Shown here piece by piece: positions 9,056-16,592 of a stretch of DNA of 64,000 nucleotides. The stretch lies in assembly GCF_022095695.1 (NCBI RefSeq), contig NZ_JAIFZM010000004.1:62001-126000 (forward strand), read 5' to 3'. This stretch comes from Oceanobacillus jordanicus. GTDB taxonomy: Bacteria > Bacillota > Bacilli > Bacillales > Amphibacillaceae. Every line of letters begins with the position of its first letter. Position 1 is the first letter of the stretch. Below the pieces are notes generated by a model. That model had not been told where the DNA came from. It did not search any database and worked only from the letters and a program-made list of their open reading frames with translations. A program made the position numbers and the translations under genes.

Positions 9056-9106
9056 AAAACGGAGGACCATGGACTGCTGAGCAGTCACAAGGAATCCTCC
9101 GTTTTT
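9056..9106 (+). terminator. long two-tier terminator after yqgS
   Basis: AAAACGGAGGA (9056-9066) pairs with TCCTCCGTTTT (9095 on), followed by T's. Inside the loop sits a second perfect hairpin GACTGC TGA GCAGTC (about 9072-9086). Confidence 0.85.
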
Positions 9107-9184
9107 TAATAGGTTAATCTGATTAAATAAAAAAGCCCGGACGAGTTAAATAACCGTACGAACTTTTTGTTGTTCACTCTTATT

Positions 9185-9361
9185 TTAATTCATTCCCGAA
9201 ATCTCAGTGATAAGCGTTGCTATAGAGAAAAATCCAAATGCAACAGCAGCAATTGCGGAAAAAGCTAGAGCGAAGAAATTTTTGTATTTAAGCTGACGAA
9301 TAACAGATACAACTGCAAGTAGTGCAACCAATAATAATAATATTGCCAAAACGATATGCAT
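9185..9361 (-). CDS. yqgW: small membrane protein, DUF2759 (YqgW-like)
   Basis: 58-residue protein, read directly from the minus strand: MHIVLAILLLLVALLAVVS, then a basic turn (IRQLKYKNFF) and a second hydrophobic segment ending TLITEISGMN. Two membrane helices with a short positive loop, as in DUF2759 proteins. The ribosome site AAGGGGG lies 9 bases before the ATG. It is divergent from the yqgX-type hydrolase, matching the yqgW-yqgX pair in B. subtilis. It is short enough to be missed by gene finders. Function unknown. Confidence 0.85.
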   Translation of the reverse strand: MHIVLAILLLLVALLAVVSVIRQLKYKNFFALAFSAIAAVAFGFFSIATLITEISGMN

Positions 9362-9527
9362 CTTAGTTAACCCCCTTGTTCAGTTCATAAAATTGATAGT
9401 GACAACCGTTTATACTATTATGTAACTAACCCAATATATTATTTATTTTATAGTATTTCGTATCATTTGTCGAGAAATACATGGACTAAAAATTAATGAA
9501 TAGCTATAACCAGTTGGAGGGATAGAA

Positions 9528-10154
9528 ATGGAAGTGAAAGTGTTACCATTAGGGCCTATAGGAACAAATTGTTACATCATACATAACGAAGGAAATGCAT
9601 TGATTATCGATCCAGGAGGAAATCCAGAAAAAGTAATGGCACTTATGGAAGACCTTATACTGACTCCGAAAGCCATTTTATTAACACATGCTCATTTTGA
9701 CCATATAGGAGCAGTCCAAGAATTAAGAGAAAAATACCAAATAGATGTTTATTTACACTCTGAGGAAAAAAATTGGCTACAGGATGCTTCATTAAATGGT
9801 TCACTAGGTCTTATGGGGCAAGAAATAACCACTTATGAGGCAGAACATGAGCTCCAAGAAGGAGATACGGAGATGTATGGCTTTACGTTCGAGATTAGAC
9901 ATACACCAGGACACTCGCCAGGGAGTGTAAGCTTTGTTTTCCATGATCAGTCTATCGTGATTAGTGGAGATGTACTATTCAAGCAAGGGATAGGAAGAAC
10001 GGATCTAACTGGCGGGGACATAAATGTGCTAGAAAAAAGCATCCGAAACAAGTTATATAACCTTAGTGACGGCTATACTGTCTTTCCAGGTCACGGTCCG
10101 GAAACCACTATTGGGTTTGAAAAGCACCAAAATCCTTTTTTCCCTGACCATTAA
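9528..10154 (+). CDS. yqgX: metallo-beta-lactamase-fold hydrolase (YqgX)
   Basis: 208-residue MBL-fold hydrolase of the glyoxalase-II-like group. Metal ligands are visible: H54-A-H56-F-D58-H59 in THAHFDH, His in HTPGHSPGS, Asp in ISGDVLF and His in FPGHGPET. The enzyme would hydrolyse a thioester or related bond in the cytosol; the family includes hydroxyacylglutathione or bacillithiol thioester hydrolases, and the exact substrate is inferred. Ribosome site GGAGGG before ATG 9528. Ends in a strong bidirectional terminator shared with yqgY. Confidence 0.92.
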   Translation: MEVKVLPLGPIGTNCYIIHNEGNALIIDPGGNPEKVMALMEDLILTPKAILLTHAHFDHIGAVQELREKYQIDVYLHSEEKNWLQDASLNGSLGLMGQEITTYEAEHELQEGDTEMYGFTFEIRHTPGHSPGSVSFVFHDQSIVISGDVLFKQGIGRTDLTGGDINVLEKSIRNKLYNLSDGYTVFPGHGPETTIGFEKHQNPFFPDH

Positions 10155-10200
10155 AAAACAGGGCATCGGTCAAAATAATTGACTGGATGCCCTGCTTTTT
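10155..10200. terminator. bidirectional terminator between yqgX and yqgY
   Basis: AAAACAGGGCATC pairs with GATGCCCTGCTTTT around a 17-base loop that can extend by TC/GA. A and T runs on both sides serve the two convergent genes. Confidence 0.9.
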
Positions 10201-10441
10201 AATGTCCGAAGCCTGGTACTAGTATAAACTCCGAGTACCATGTAAAGCCGATAAAAAATACCGTACAATAAGCCCCGAATAAATACATATACATACGCTC
10301 AGATAATTTCAAATAACTTACTGTAAGGAAAAATGCCGTTTGAACCAGGAAAAGAAGAGCTGCTCCATGCATATCACCGATAAATAACATGACGGTGAAT
10401 ATGCCAGTCCAAAAGGCAAGCACGCGAAACATACGATCCAT
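10199..10441 (-). CDS. yqgY: DUF2626 membrane protein (YqgY)
   Basis: 80-residue protein with about three hydrophobic helices (FWTGIFTVMLFIGDM, AALLFLVQTAFFLTVSYL, YMYLFGAYCTVFFIGFTW) and a short tail. The sequence start MDRMFRVLAFW and the size fit the DUF2626 family, named YqgY in B. subtilis and found at the same place between yqgX and comG. Ribosome site AAGGAGGGGG on the minus strand is very strong. Function unknown; integral membrane location is predicted. Confidence 0.88.
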   Translation of the reverse strand: MDRMFRVLAFWTGIFTVMLFIGDMHGAALLFLVQTAFFLTVSYLKLSERMYMYLFGAYCTVFFIGFTWYSEFILVPGFGH

Positions 10442-10638
10442 GCTTCCCCCTCCTTCTAGGTAACCTTTTCATTGTTATTATAAACGACCTTCTGCTACTT
10501 GTAAACGAATCTTGCTAAACAAAAGAAAGATTTGCAAAATAAAGGGAAATTTAGCCGTAAACGATTGCATCTGCATATCATTAATCCTTCCTTTGTTTAG
10601 TATAACCAACTCATAATAAATTATGATTTTTGAATTAC

Positions 10639-10998
10639 CTAATCCAATAGTCCGCTTAGCACAAGTGGGCTTTCAATATTTTTTACATCATTTCCTTTAG
10701 TCCTAATGGTAAAGGCCAATAAACAGGTAGCTTCATTAATTCGCTCTATATTAATAAATACCTCTCCATGTGGAAAATGATAGGAGGCGTGATCTGTTAC
10801 ATTACCGGTAACTTTAATCTCTTCAATCAGTAGTTGCCTGGAAGATTGAAAAAGTGTTTCTATTCTTGTTTGCTCCATTTGCATATCAGTCATGTGAAGT
10901 TCATTACGATAACCTGCAGTTCCGTGAAAAAGCAAAAGAAAAATGATTGAAAGAACTACCAGTACATAGGGAAGAATAAACCCCCTTTCATTCGTCAT
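10639..10998 (-). CDS. comGG: competence protein ComGG
   Basis: 119 residues from ATG 10998, which overlaps the comGF stop by 11 bases; a longer in-frame start at 11079 is possible. The N-terminus MTNERGFILPYVLVVLSIIFLLLF is a pseudopilin-like membrane helix behind a short charged leader. Last gene of the comG operon. ComGG is a minor pseudopilin of the DNA-uptake pilus; it lacks the canonical processing glutamate in many species, and here the residue at that place is not Glu. Sequence conservation of ComGG is low, so the call rests on position and helix pattern. Confidence 0.8.
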   Translation of the reverse strand: MTNERGFILPYVLVVLSIIFLLLFHGTAGYRNELHMTDMQMEQTRIETLFQSSRQLLIEEIKVTGNVTDHASYHFPHGEVFINIERINEATCLLAFTIRTKGNDVKNIESPLVLSGLLD

Positions 10999-11416
10999 CG
11001 TACCATATGATCGTCTTTTCAAATGTTTCACCATCCTCCATCGTAACAAATATGGAAAATCCGTAAGCAGCTGGTTCAAAGCGGAGATTTGCTATATTTC
11101 TTAAATAAATCTCATGCCCCGTGCTGTTTACCCTGCGACGAATCAAGTTACCATATTTCTCAAGCGTGGTATTCGCTCCGCCGACAAGGTTGAGTTCTAA
11201 TATCTTACCAGCATCTTTTAATTTAAAGCTAGTTGCATTTTTTACATCGTCTTGTAGAAAGGTAAAGAATTGTTGGATAGAAAGCTCCTGTTCGTGAAGA
11301 GGTATGTCGGCAGCTTTCAGAAGGGAGGCAAGAAAAGGGAGGCTTAAGGCGAGAAAGCTAATTGCTAACAATGATTGGATCATGGTGAATCCACTACTTC
11401 TTTCTAGAAACACCAT
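10988..11416 (-). CDS. comGF: competence protein ComGF
   Basis: 142 residues from an ATG at 11416; in-frame starts at 11449 and 11464 would add 11-16 residues, and none has a clear ribosome site, so translation may be coupled to comGE, whose end it overlaps. The N-terminal helix SSGFTMIQSLLAISFLALSLPFLASLL is pseudopilin-like. ComGF is a minor pseudopilin at the tip of the transformation pilus. The C-terminal part is beta-rich (GFSIFVTMEDGETFEKTIIWY), as expected. Name based on order and fold pattern. Confidence 0.8.
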   Translation of the reverse strand: MVFLERSSGFTMIQSLLAISFLALSLPFLASLLKAADIPLHEQELSIQQFFTFLQDDVKNATSFKLKDAGKILELNLVGGANTTLEKYGNLIRRRVNSTGHEIYLRNIANLRFEPAAYGFSIFVTMEDGETFEKTIIWYDDE

Positions 11417-11744
11417 ATAAACAGATTGTTTCTCTTTTTTCTTTAACATTCGTCCATTCGACACATCCTTTTATCAATTCACGTTCTTGCGTAAAATGGT
11501 ATACGGCTTTCATTCCGTTTCCTTGAAAGGTTGTATGTTGAGATTGGGGGAGAGAACGGCCAGGTGACCATAGAAAGGGCTGTAGCTCATCAAGTAATTC
11601 TTGGTTCATATATCGTCTGTCTGTAAGGGTCTCGCCTTCAAGTATTAGTAACTGAAGTAAGGGGATCACTGTAATAACAACACCTAATAGGATTGATACT
11701 GTAATAAGAACTTCAATTAAGGTAAAACCTTTATTGTCTTTCAA
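11394..11744 (-). CDS. comGE: competence protein ComGE
   Basis: 116 residues from a TTG at 11744 behind the ribosome site AAGGGAAG; a second TTG at 11765 would place that site inside the gene. The prepilin signature KGFTLIEVLITVSILLGV gives the ComC peptidase site before Phe and the conserved Glu5. It overlaps comGD by 14 bases and comGF by 23, a tightly packed operon. ComGE is a minor pseudopilin of the competence pilus. The central PGRSLPQSQHTTFQG region carries no known motif. Confidence 0.82.
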   Translation of the reverse strand: MKDNKGFTLIEVLITVSILLGVVITVIPLLQLLILEGETLTDRRYMNQELLDELQPFLWSPGRSLPQSQHTTFQGNGMKAVYHFTQERELIKGCVEWTNVKEKRETICLYGVSRKK

Positions 11745-12150
11745 GATAAAATCTTCCCTTCCCAAAAGGAAACACCATCCTATAGCTGTTTAGCGATGAG
11801 ACAAGATAAAGTGTTCTTGGATTTTTTATATTCCCATTATAATTGAAGGTGATATTTCGATCTGTTCGTGTATCAATAGTCAGCCCTTTAGGATAGGCTC
11901 GATTCATACTTGGTCGTCCATCTACTATGATTCGATAGCTGTTTTCATTAAAAGTTATCCGATTCATCCCACTTGTTAGGGTGGAACGTTGCTGGATATA
12001 TAAAACGTCAGACGCTAATGTTTTTAAAAATTGTTTTTCTTCCTGTTCTTTTAATACATTAAACTGTAAGGGGAAAGCGAGTAAAACTAAGGTCGAGATT
12101 ATACCTAACACCATAAGCATCTCAATTAGTGTAAAGCCGTCCTCTTTCAT
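11731..12150 (-). CDS. comGD: competence protein ComGD
   Basis: 139-residue minor pseudopilin. The signal DGFTLIEMLMVLGIISTLVLLAFP contains the prepilin peptidase site (G before F) and Glu5. The rest is a typical globular pilin head with beta strands (NITFNYNGNIKNPRTLYLVS). It begins 9 bases after the comGC stop and overlaps comGE. ComGD forms, with ComGE-GG, the initiation complex of the pilus that pulls DNA through the wall. Confidence 0.9.
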   Translation of the reverse strand: MKEDGFTLIEMLMVLGIISTLVLLAFPLQFNVLKEQEEKQFLKTLASDVLYIQQRSTLTSGMNRITFNENSYRIIVDGRPSMNRAYPKGLTIDTRTDRNITFNYNGNIKNPRTLYLVSSLNSYRMVFPFGKGRFYLERQ

Positions 12151-12159
12151 ATCAAAGCC

Positions 12160-12468
12160 CTACAAGCTAGGTGCTGTTACCTTGCCATCTGAATATCCTA
12201 AAGAAAGGTTATTACTACAAGTTGTTTGTTCTGTTGTTATATAATCTCCTTCTACAAGGATAGCGAGTGTAGCAGGATATTCTCTTTCGTTTAAATAGTA
12301 AGCATCAACCTGGGCTTGGACTAATGCTACAAGTGCTTCACAGCCTGTTGAGTTCACTTCTTCGCTCTTCCCGCTAAGACTAGGTATAAAGAGCAATATT
12401 AATACCGAAATAATCATTAATACGATTAGCATCTCAATTAGTGTAAAACCGCGCTCGTTTTTTAACAT
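12160..12468 (-). CDS. comGC: major competence pseudopilin ComGC
   Basis: 102 residues from ATG 12468, chosen for the ribosome site AAAGGAG seven bases upstream; an earlier start at 12501 lacks one. The prepilin signature ERGFTLIEMLIVLMIISVLILLFIP is complete, with Glu5 and the peptidase site. The two cysteines (ST-G-C-EAL and EQTTC) match the conserved intramolecular disulfide of ComGC. It is the main subunit of the transformation pilus. Normally it directly follows comGB; here 780 bases of foreign sequence lie in between, so its supply of transcript may be altered. Confidence 0.94.
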   Translation of the reverse strand: MLKNERGFTLIEMLIVLMIISVLILLFIPSLSGKSEEVNSTGCEALVALVQAQVDAYYLNEREYPATLAILVEGDYITTEQTTCSNNLSLGYSDGKVTAPSL

Positions 12469-12570
12469 GATAAGTCTCCTTTTTATAGTATATTTAGGCA
12501 TTCACTTTTTGCCTATTTTCTCTTTCATTTTTAAAGTCAAAAAACAGTTAAACACCGTTACCTTTCACTA

Positions 12571-12682
12571 CAGACGGACGCTTTCCGTGGGGCATGGCTT
12601 GAGCCTCCTCGCTCACAAAGAACGTTCGCTGTGGGGTCTCAAGTCTCATGCTATTCCCACAGGAGTCGCCGTCTTTCGCTCT
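12571..12682. repeat. palindromic repeat element, about 110 bp
   Basis: An imperfect inverted repeat. The left arm starts CAGACGGACGCTTTCCGTGG and the right arm ends CACAGGAGTCGCCGTCTTTC; both converge through CATGGCTTGAG and CTCAAGTCTCATG to a centre near 12625. Higher GC than its surroundings. Elements of this look are scattered in Bacillaceae intergenic regions (general recollection, not a search). It could fold into a long hairpin and act as a terminator-like barrier or MITE-like mobile sequence in the comGB-comGC gap. Confidence 0.7.
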
Positions 12683-12867
12683 AGGTAACTTCTTTTACGT
12701 TACTGCTCCAAGGAATTTATATCAATCACTTGGACGCTCTGTGATGTTCTTAGATAATGGTCTTAGGATCATTTGGGGAAATTCTGGTTCTCCTAGCGGA
12801 CAAAGCGCATTAGAAAGACTGTTTCCCAGTGTACGTGTTGATCTTCATACACACAGGCCTGTACTAA

Positions 12868-13095
12868 ACTTCCATCTCATGCAACGGAAACCAATACTTG
12901 CGATATTATCTTGTAGAAGCCGCCAACTCGATAAGAAGGCATGTTCCCGAATTTAAAGATTATTATGTGAAAAAGTACAGGGAAGTAACGAAACATCAGC
13001 ACAAAAGAGCACTCGTTCTAACCGCAAGAAAAATTGTGCGTTTGGTTGATGCGCTACTACGCAAAAACCAAATCTACACGCCGAAAGGAGCGTAG
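12868..13095 (+). pseudogene. IS110-family transposase, C-terminal remnant
   Basis: The plus-strand frame is open from 12868 and encodes the end of an IS110-type transposase: NGNQYLRYYLVEAANSIRR, then HQHKRALVLTARKIVRLVDALL, stop at 13095. These blocks match the C-terminal transposase_20 region of IS110 elements. The N-terminal catalytic DEDD domain and the rest of the C-terminal domain are absent, and a stop (TAA at 12865) precedes the fragment in frame. It is a decayed insertion inside the comG operon, oriented against it. The 190 bases between the palindrome and this fragment are not explained. Confidence 0.85.
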
Positions 13096-13248
13096 ATATA
13101 TGAAGGATTAATAGCTTCTAGATCCTTTTAAACAATTCCAGTAATTTACATTTTTCTGGTCTAGTTTCGTGATGCTATATTTGTAAGATTTGTTCCTTGA
13201 TAATCAAATATCTAATCAATTTTATCTTGACATATTTCCGCAGGTCTT

Positions 13249-14292
13249 TTATATCGTTTTAATTAGTTCGTACATTGGCCACATGATTGTTATATAAATA
13301 AAAATAATGAAGCCTGCTAGTACTACGAAAAATACTGGCTGGATATATGTCACAAGTCTAAGGGCTCTCCGCTTCATTTCTTCTGTTAATACTTCTGTAA
13401 ACATATCTAGGTCTTGCGTTAAGTGCACTGAACTTGCATCTTGATTAAATAATAAAGATAGTTTTTTATCAAATAGCGGTAAAGAAGCTAGTAAGGAAGA
13501 CATCGTATAGCCTTTTGATAGTTCTTCTTTTAAGTAAGATGAATAGAAAGAAATGATACGTTGTTTTTTTAATCCTGACATCTGCTGAACAATGTCATAA
13601 TAGGAAATGCCTGTTTTTAGAAGAGAACTGAAATGTGCTGCAAAGAGTAGGGATGTCTGGGCCTTAATATAGCTGCGACATAGGGGAAGGGATTGATAAA
13701 TTTTGATAAGCGTATTTGTGGTTACTTTCCTCGTGTAAATTGGCCAAAGGAAAACAATGAACAATCCAATGAATGCCATTGTGACAAGGAGATAAACTAC
13801 ATAATCTACTAGGAGCATAAAGAGAACAAGGGTGGAGGAGGCGGAGGTTGATTGGAACAGACTAGAAAAGGAAGGAAGTACGATCTGTTTCATGAGAAAT
13901 AACAGAATGCAAAAGATGAATAGAAGAAGTAGAGGATATCTAGTTATTTGTTTGATCTTATTGAAATAGAATATGCGGTCTCTGAATGTGTCTGCTGCCT
14001 TACTTATGCTTTTCTCCAAGTTCCCCGTCGTTCTGCTCAGATAGAGGTGGCTGACTATATGTGGGTGGAATGCTGCCAATTCAAACGCTTCATCAATTGT
14101 TTTCCCAGCTGTTAATGCCTGAGTTATTGTGTCAGCTAACTTTACAAACCTATCTTCCCACTTGGTTCGCTCCAATGCAGGCATGAGAGGGTATCCTATT
14201 GATAAAAGCCGATGCAATCTGGTTAGGAATTCCAATTGTATCTCATGAGTAGGTTTGTAATTCTTTATAAACACTTTCGGAAATAAATCCAT
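13249..14292 (-). CDS. comGB: competence pilus membrane protein ComGB
   Basis: 347-residue polytopic protein of the GspF/PilC family. Two GspF repeats: residues about 15-130 (EFLTRLHRLLSIGYPLMPAL) and about 200-320 (FAAHFSSLLKTGISYYDIVQQM), with membrane helices near 110-135, 170-190 and 315-340. It forms the inner-membrane platform of the transformation pilus. ATG 14292 has GAAGG nine bases upstream; it overlaps comGA by 50 bases. The protein is intact and ends just before the insertion. Slightly longer than B. subtilis ComGB (323). Confidence 0.93.
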   Translation of the reverse strand: MDLFPKVFIKNYKPTHEIQLEFLTRLHRLLSIGYPLMPALERTKWEDRFVKLADTITQALTAGKTIDEAFELAAFHPHIVSHLYLSRTTGNLEKSISKAADTFRDRIFYFNKIKQITRYPLLLLFIFCILLFLMKQIVLPSFSSLFQSTSASSTLVLFMLLVDYVVYLLVTMAFIGLFIVFLWPIYTRKVTTNTLIKIYQSLPLCRSYIKAQTSLLFAAHFSSLLKTGISYYDIVQQMSGLKKQRIISFYSSYLKEELSKGYTMSSLLASLPLFDKKLSLLFNQDASSVHLTQDLDMFTEVLTEEMKRRALRLVTYIQPVFFVVLAGFIIFIYITIMWPMYELIKTI

Positions 14293-15265
14293 AAGCAAGA
14301 GCCTTCTTTCTTAAATGGTCGAAGGAATGAAGTCGTTCTACCATATTACTGCTTCTATTAAGAATCGACTCTTCCAACTGTTTTCCTTCAAGTAATTCCA
14401 TAATAGCTCCGCGTCGCTTGGTTGTTCCGTCGATCTGTAAAGGGAGTAGCTCGAGTGAAGCTACGGCCAGCAAGGATTGCTCCAAGTCACTTTGTTTTAA
14501 TCCCATTTCCAGCAATCTATGAATGGTCCCTGTGGTATTTTTGGCATGAAGCGTACTGAAAACTAAATGCCCTGTTAGAGATGCGTCAAATGCAAATTTA
14601 GCCGTGAAGGAATCACGTATCTCACCAACCATAATAATATCTGGATCATGCCTTAAAGCTGCTTTAAGCCCTGCTTGATAAGTAACTCCAGCCTTTTCGT
14701 TTACCTGAACCTGAAGCATATTATCCATTTTTCTTTCGATTGGGTCCTCTAAAGTGATGGTTTGGTAGGATTTTTCTTGAAGAATGGTCTGAAGTAATGC
14801 GTAAAGAGTGGTCGTCTTTCCACTCCCTGTCGGGCCTGTAAATAGAATGATACCAGAACGGCTAGACACCCATTTTTTTAATTTTTGTAATTGGTAAGAA
14901 AAGAGAAAGAGCTGATCAAGTTTCAATAGATTTTGCTCGGGAAGTAGTCGTATTGCTAAGCTTTCATTTTCTTTTACAGGGAGGGTGGAGAGCCGAAGGG
15001 AAATTAATTTATCTATTGCTTGGTGGGTAAGTGTACCGTTTTGTGGTTTTCTAATCTCGCCAATGTCCATACCTGAAGCAAATTTGTAATAAGAGAGTAA
15101 GGAACGATAAGTGGAAGTGGGAAGCGAAGTGTGATACACACGTTTGCCGTGAATTCGAAAATAGACATCTGTACCTGTTTCAAAAGGATAGAAGTGAATG
15201 TCTGTGGCTAATTGACGGAATGCTTCGTTGAAGAGCTTTTTGGATAGTGCGGTGGCGTGTTTCAA
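14243..15265 (-). CDS. comGA: competence pilus ATPase ComGA
   Basis: 340-residue traffic ATPase that powers pilus assembly. Walker A GPTGSGKT at about residues 144-151, the Asp box LEDPIE, Walker B IIMVGEIRD and the His box LTGHLVFSTLHA are all present. TTG 15265 is chosen: a textbook AGGAGGTGA lies just before it, whereas ATG 15281-15283 would put that site inside the gene. First gene of the operon; in Bacillus it is switched on by ComK. The 146-bp gap to the divergent yqzE should hold the promoter. No clear pair of ComK AT-boxes could be assigned by eye. Confidence 0.95.
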   Translation of the reverse strand: MKHATALSKKLFNEAFRQLATDIHFYPFETGTDVYFRIHGKRVYHTSLPTSTYRSLLSYYKFASGMDIGEIRKPQNGTLTHQAIDKLISLRLSTLPVKENESLAIRLLPEQNLLKLDQLFLFSYQLQKLKKWVSSRSGIILFTGPTGSGKTTTLYALLQTILQEKSYQTITLEDPIERKMDNMLQVQVNEKAGVTYQAGLKAALRHDPDIIMVGEIRDSFTAKFAFDASLTGHLVFSTLHAKNTTGTIHRLLEMGLKQSDLEQSLLAVASLELLPLQIDGTTKRRGAIMELLEGKQLEESILNRSSNMVERLHSFDHLRKKALAYGFISESVYKELQTYS

Positions 15266-15411
15266 AGGACTCACCTCCTGCATATTATTGCACCATACCG
15301 ACTAGATTCGACATGTTTAGTGAGATTCCTTCTTTTAATTTAATTTTTTTAGCATAAATCGAGAAGGATTTGGACAAGCTAATCAAAACAAGATCTGTAA
15401 GGGTGATGAGC

Positions 15412-15585
15412 GTGTCTGGTAACGATTATCTAAAATTTATGACAGAACAGGTTGTAGCCTATTTGGATTTGCCGCAGGAGGAACGAAAAAAAAGGAAGAA
15501 GAAAGAAAAGGTTCCTCGGCCAGTATACAGCTCACGCTGGCTTGGCGTTTTGCCTTTCGCAGTCAAAACCTTTCTGCGCAAATAA
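15412..15585 (+). CDS. yqzE: YqzE family protein
   Basis: 57 residues from GTG 15412, preceded by AAGGGTGA at correct spacing. The pattern SGNDYLKFMTEQVVAYLDLP, then a strongly basic run (RKKRKKKEK) and SSRWLGVLPFAVKTFLR matches the YqzE family found beside comG in Bacillus. One short C-terminal hydrophobic stretch suggests weak membrane association. Unlike B. subtilis, the relation to the comG operon is divergent from comGA. Function unknown. Confidence 0.8.
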   Translation: MSGNDYLKFMTEQVVAYLDLPQEERKKRKKKEKVPRPVYSSRWLGVLPFAVKTFLRK

Positions 15586-15621
15586 TTAAAGTAAAAATGT
15601 ATAAAACGGTTCTAATTTATC

Positions 15622-15660
15622 GCCACCAGACAAGGAATGACAACTTGTCTGGTGGCTTTT
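15622..15660 (+). terminator. terminator after yqzE
   Basis: Perfect 13-bp stem GCCACCAGACAAG (15622-15634) with CTTGTCTGGTGGC (15644-15656), 9-base loop, followed by TTTT. Confidence 0.92.
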
Positions 15661-15812
15661 GTTACATTATTTTTAAAGGACGGGAACAAGTCGGCCTTTC
15701 CCACTGTTGAGCGCAGTTCACTAAGGGGAGCGGAAGGAGCTGAATTATACCTAACAACCATGAAAAGTTATCTATAATCAACGGTCGTTAGTAAGCCGCT
15801 CTCCGCATTTGG

Positions 15813-16592
15813 TTACACCTTGGAAAGATAAAACATGCCGCCATTTATAACCTCATAAGAGATAACAGGTCGATATCTCTCTTCAATCTCTGCAATTTCT
15901 TTTTCCATAGTTTCTGTTTCTATATCGGTTTGTTCAACATAAAAGTGTTTTAGCGTGTCAATATCTTCCTTCATAGCTAAAAGGGAAGCTTTTGCCCACT
16001 CATGAGTTTGGTTCTCAATGTAGTTGTCTATTACAGCCTCCATTCGCTTATAACCACTGTTCAGACGAATAATTGGTGATATTGTATAACAATAGTCAGA
16101 AATAGTTTGCTGTAAAGGTATGGTTCGAAGTGTATTCATCATCTCTGCTCTCATTTCACCTGTCACCATTTGTAAACCTAGGGAGAATATTTCTTCTTTT
16201 TTCTGTTTGCCCTTATAACTTATTTTCAAATTGACGACAAGCCAGGGATACATAGGGGTATTAACATGTGGATCAACACGCTGAAAAAGCTTTGTGTATT
16301 TCTCATTTTGCTTTAAATGACGAAGGATTTGTTGCAGGCGAGGACTGCCAAAATGAATCCATTCACCTTGTTCTTCTCTTTTGTCAGGGTTTGTTATAAA
16401 TGTGAGCTGTTTTGGTTCCCCTTCACGGCCCATTTTTTTAATATAATGCCAATAAAATGGTCTGTTCATTAATGCTCGGTCCATCTCTTCGGTTAGTTGA
16501 ACCTGCAGGATGCCATTCTTATTACTGAGCAACTGACAGTGATGGGATTGGAAATAACCAGCGAGAAATTCATTTAAGTTTTCAATTGCCAT
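15813..16592 (-). CDS. yqhG: YqhG family protein
   Basis: 259-residue cytosolic protein of the YqhG family. N-terminal LNEFLAGYFQSHHCQLL and the central RPFYWHYIKKMG and WIHFGSPRLQQI blocks are characteristic. A helical, charged region near residues 205-240 (TMEKEIAEIEERYRP) may be a coiled coil. It starts inside the last codons of yqhH behind GGAGGAG, so the two are translationally coupled; the pair is conserved next to gcvT in Bacillus. A shared function with the YqhH ATPase is likely but not known. Confidence 0.9.
   Translation of the reverse strand: MAIENLNEFLAGYFQSHHCQLLSNKNGILQVQLTEEMDRALMNRPFYWHYIKKMGREGEPKQLTFITNPDKREEQGEWIHFGSPRLQQILRHLKQNEKYTKLFQRVDPHVNTPMYPWLVVNLKISYKGKQKKEEIFSLGLQMVTGEMRAEMMNTLRTIPLQQTISDYCYTISPIIRLNSGYKRMEAVIDNYIENQTHEWAKASLLAMKEDIDTLKHFYVEQTDIETETMEKEIAEIEERYRPVISYEVINGGMFYLSKV

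Noticed and set aside
12467-12688. Plus-strand frame of 73 codons beside comGC
   Set aside because: Most of it is the palindromic repeat read as protein; no ribosome site.
12648-12956. Plus-strand frame of 102 codons in the comG insertion
   Set aside because: It spans repeat, unexplained sequence and the transposase region in the wrong frame, so it is not a gene.
15307-15313. TTCGACA, a 0A-like box upstream of comGA
   Set aside because: A 7-base match is expected several times by chance in 64 kb, and no partner box or known Spo0A control of comG supports it.
15284-15411. ComK AT-boxes before comGA
   Set aside because: Only A/T-rich runs with several mismatches to AAAA-N5-TTTT are visible; no properly spaced pair could be assigned.
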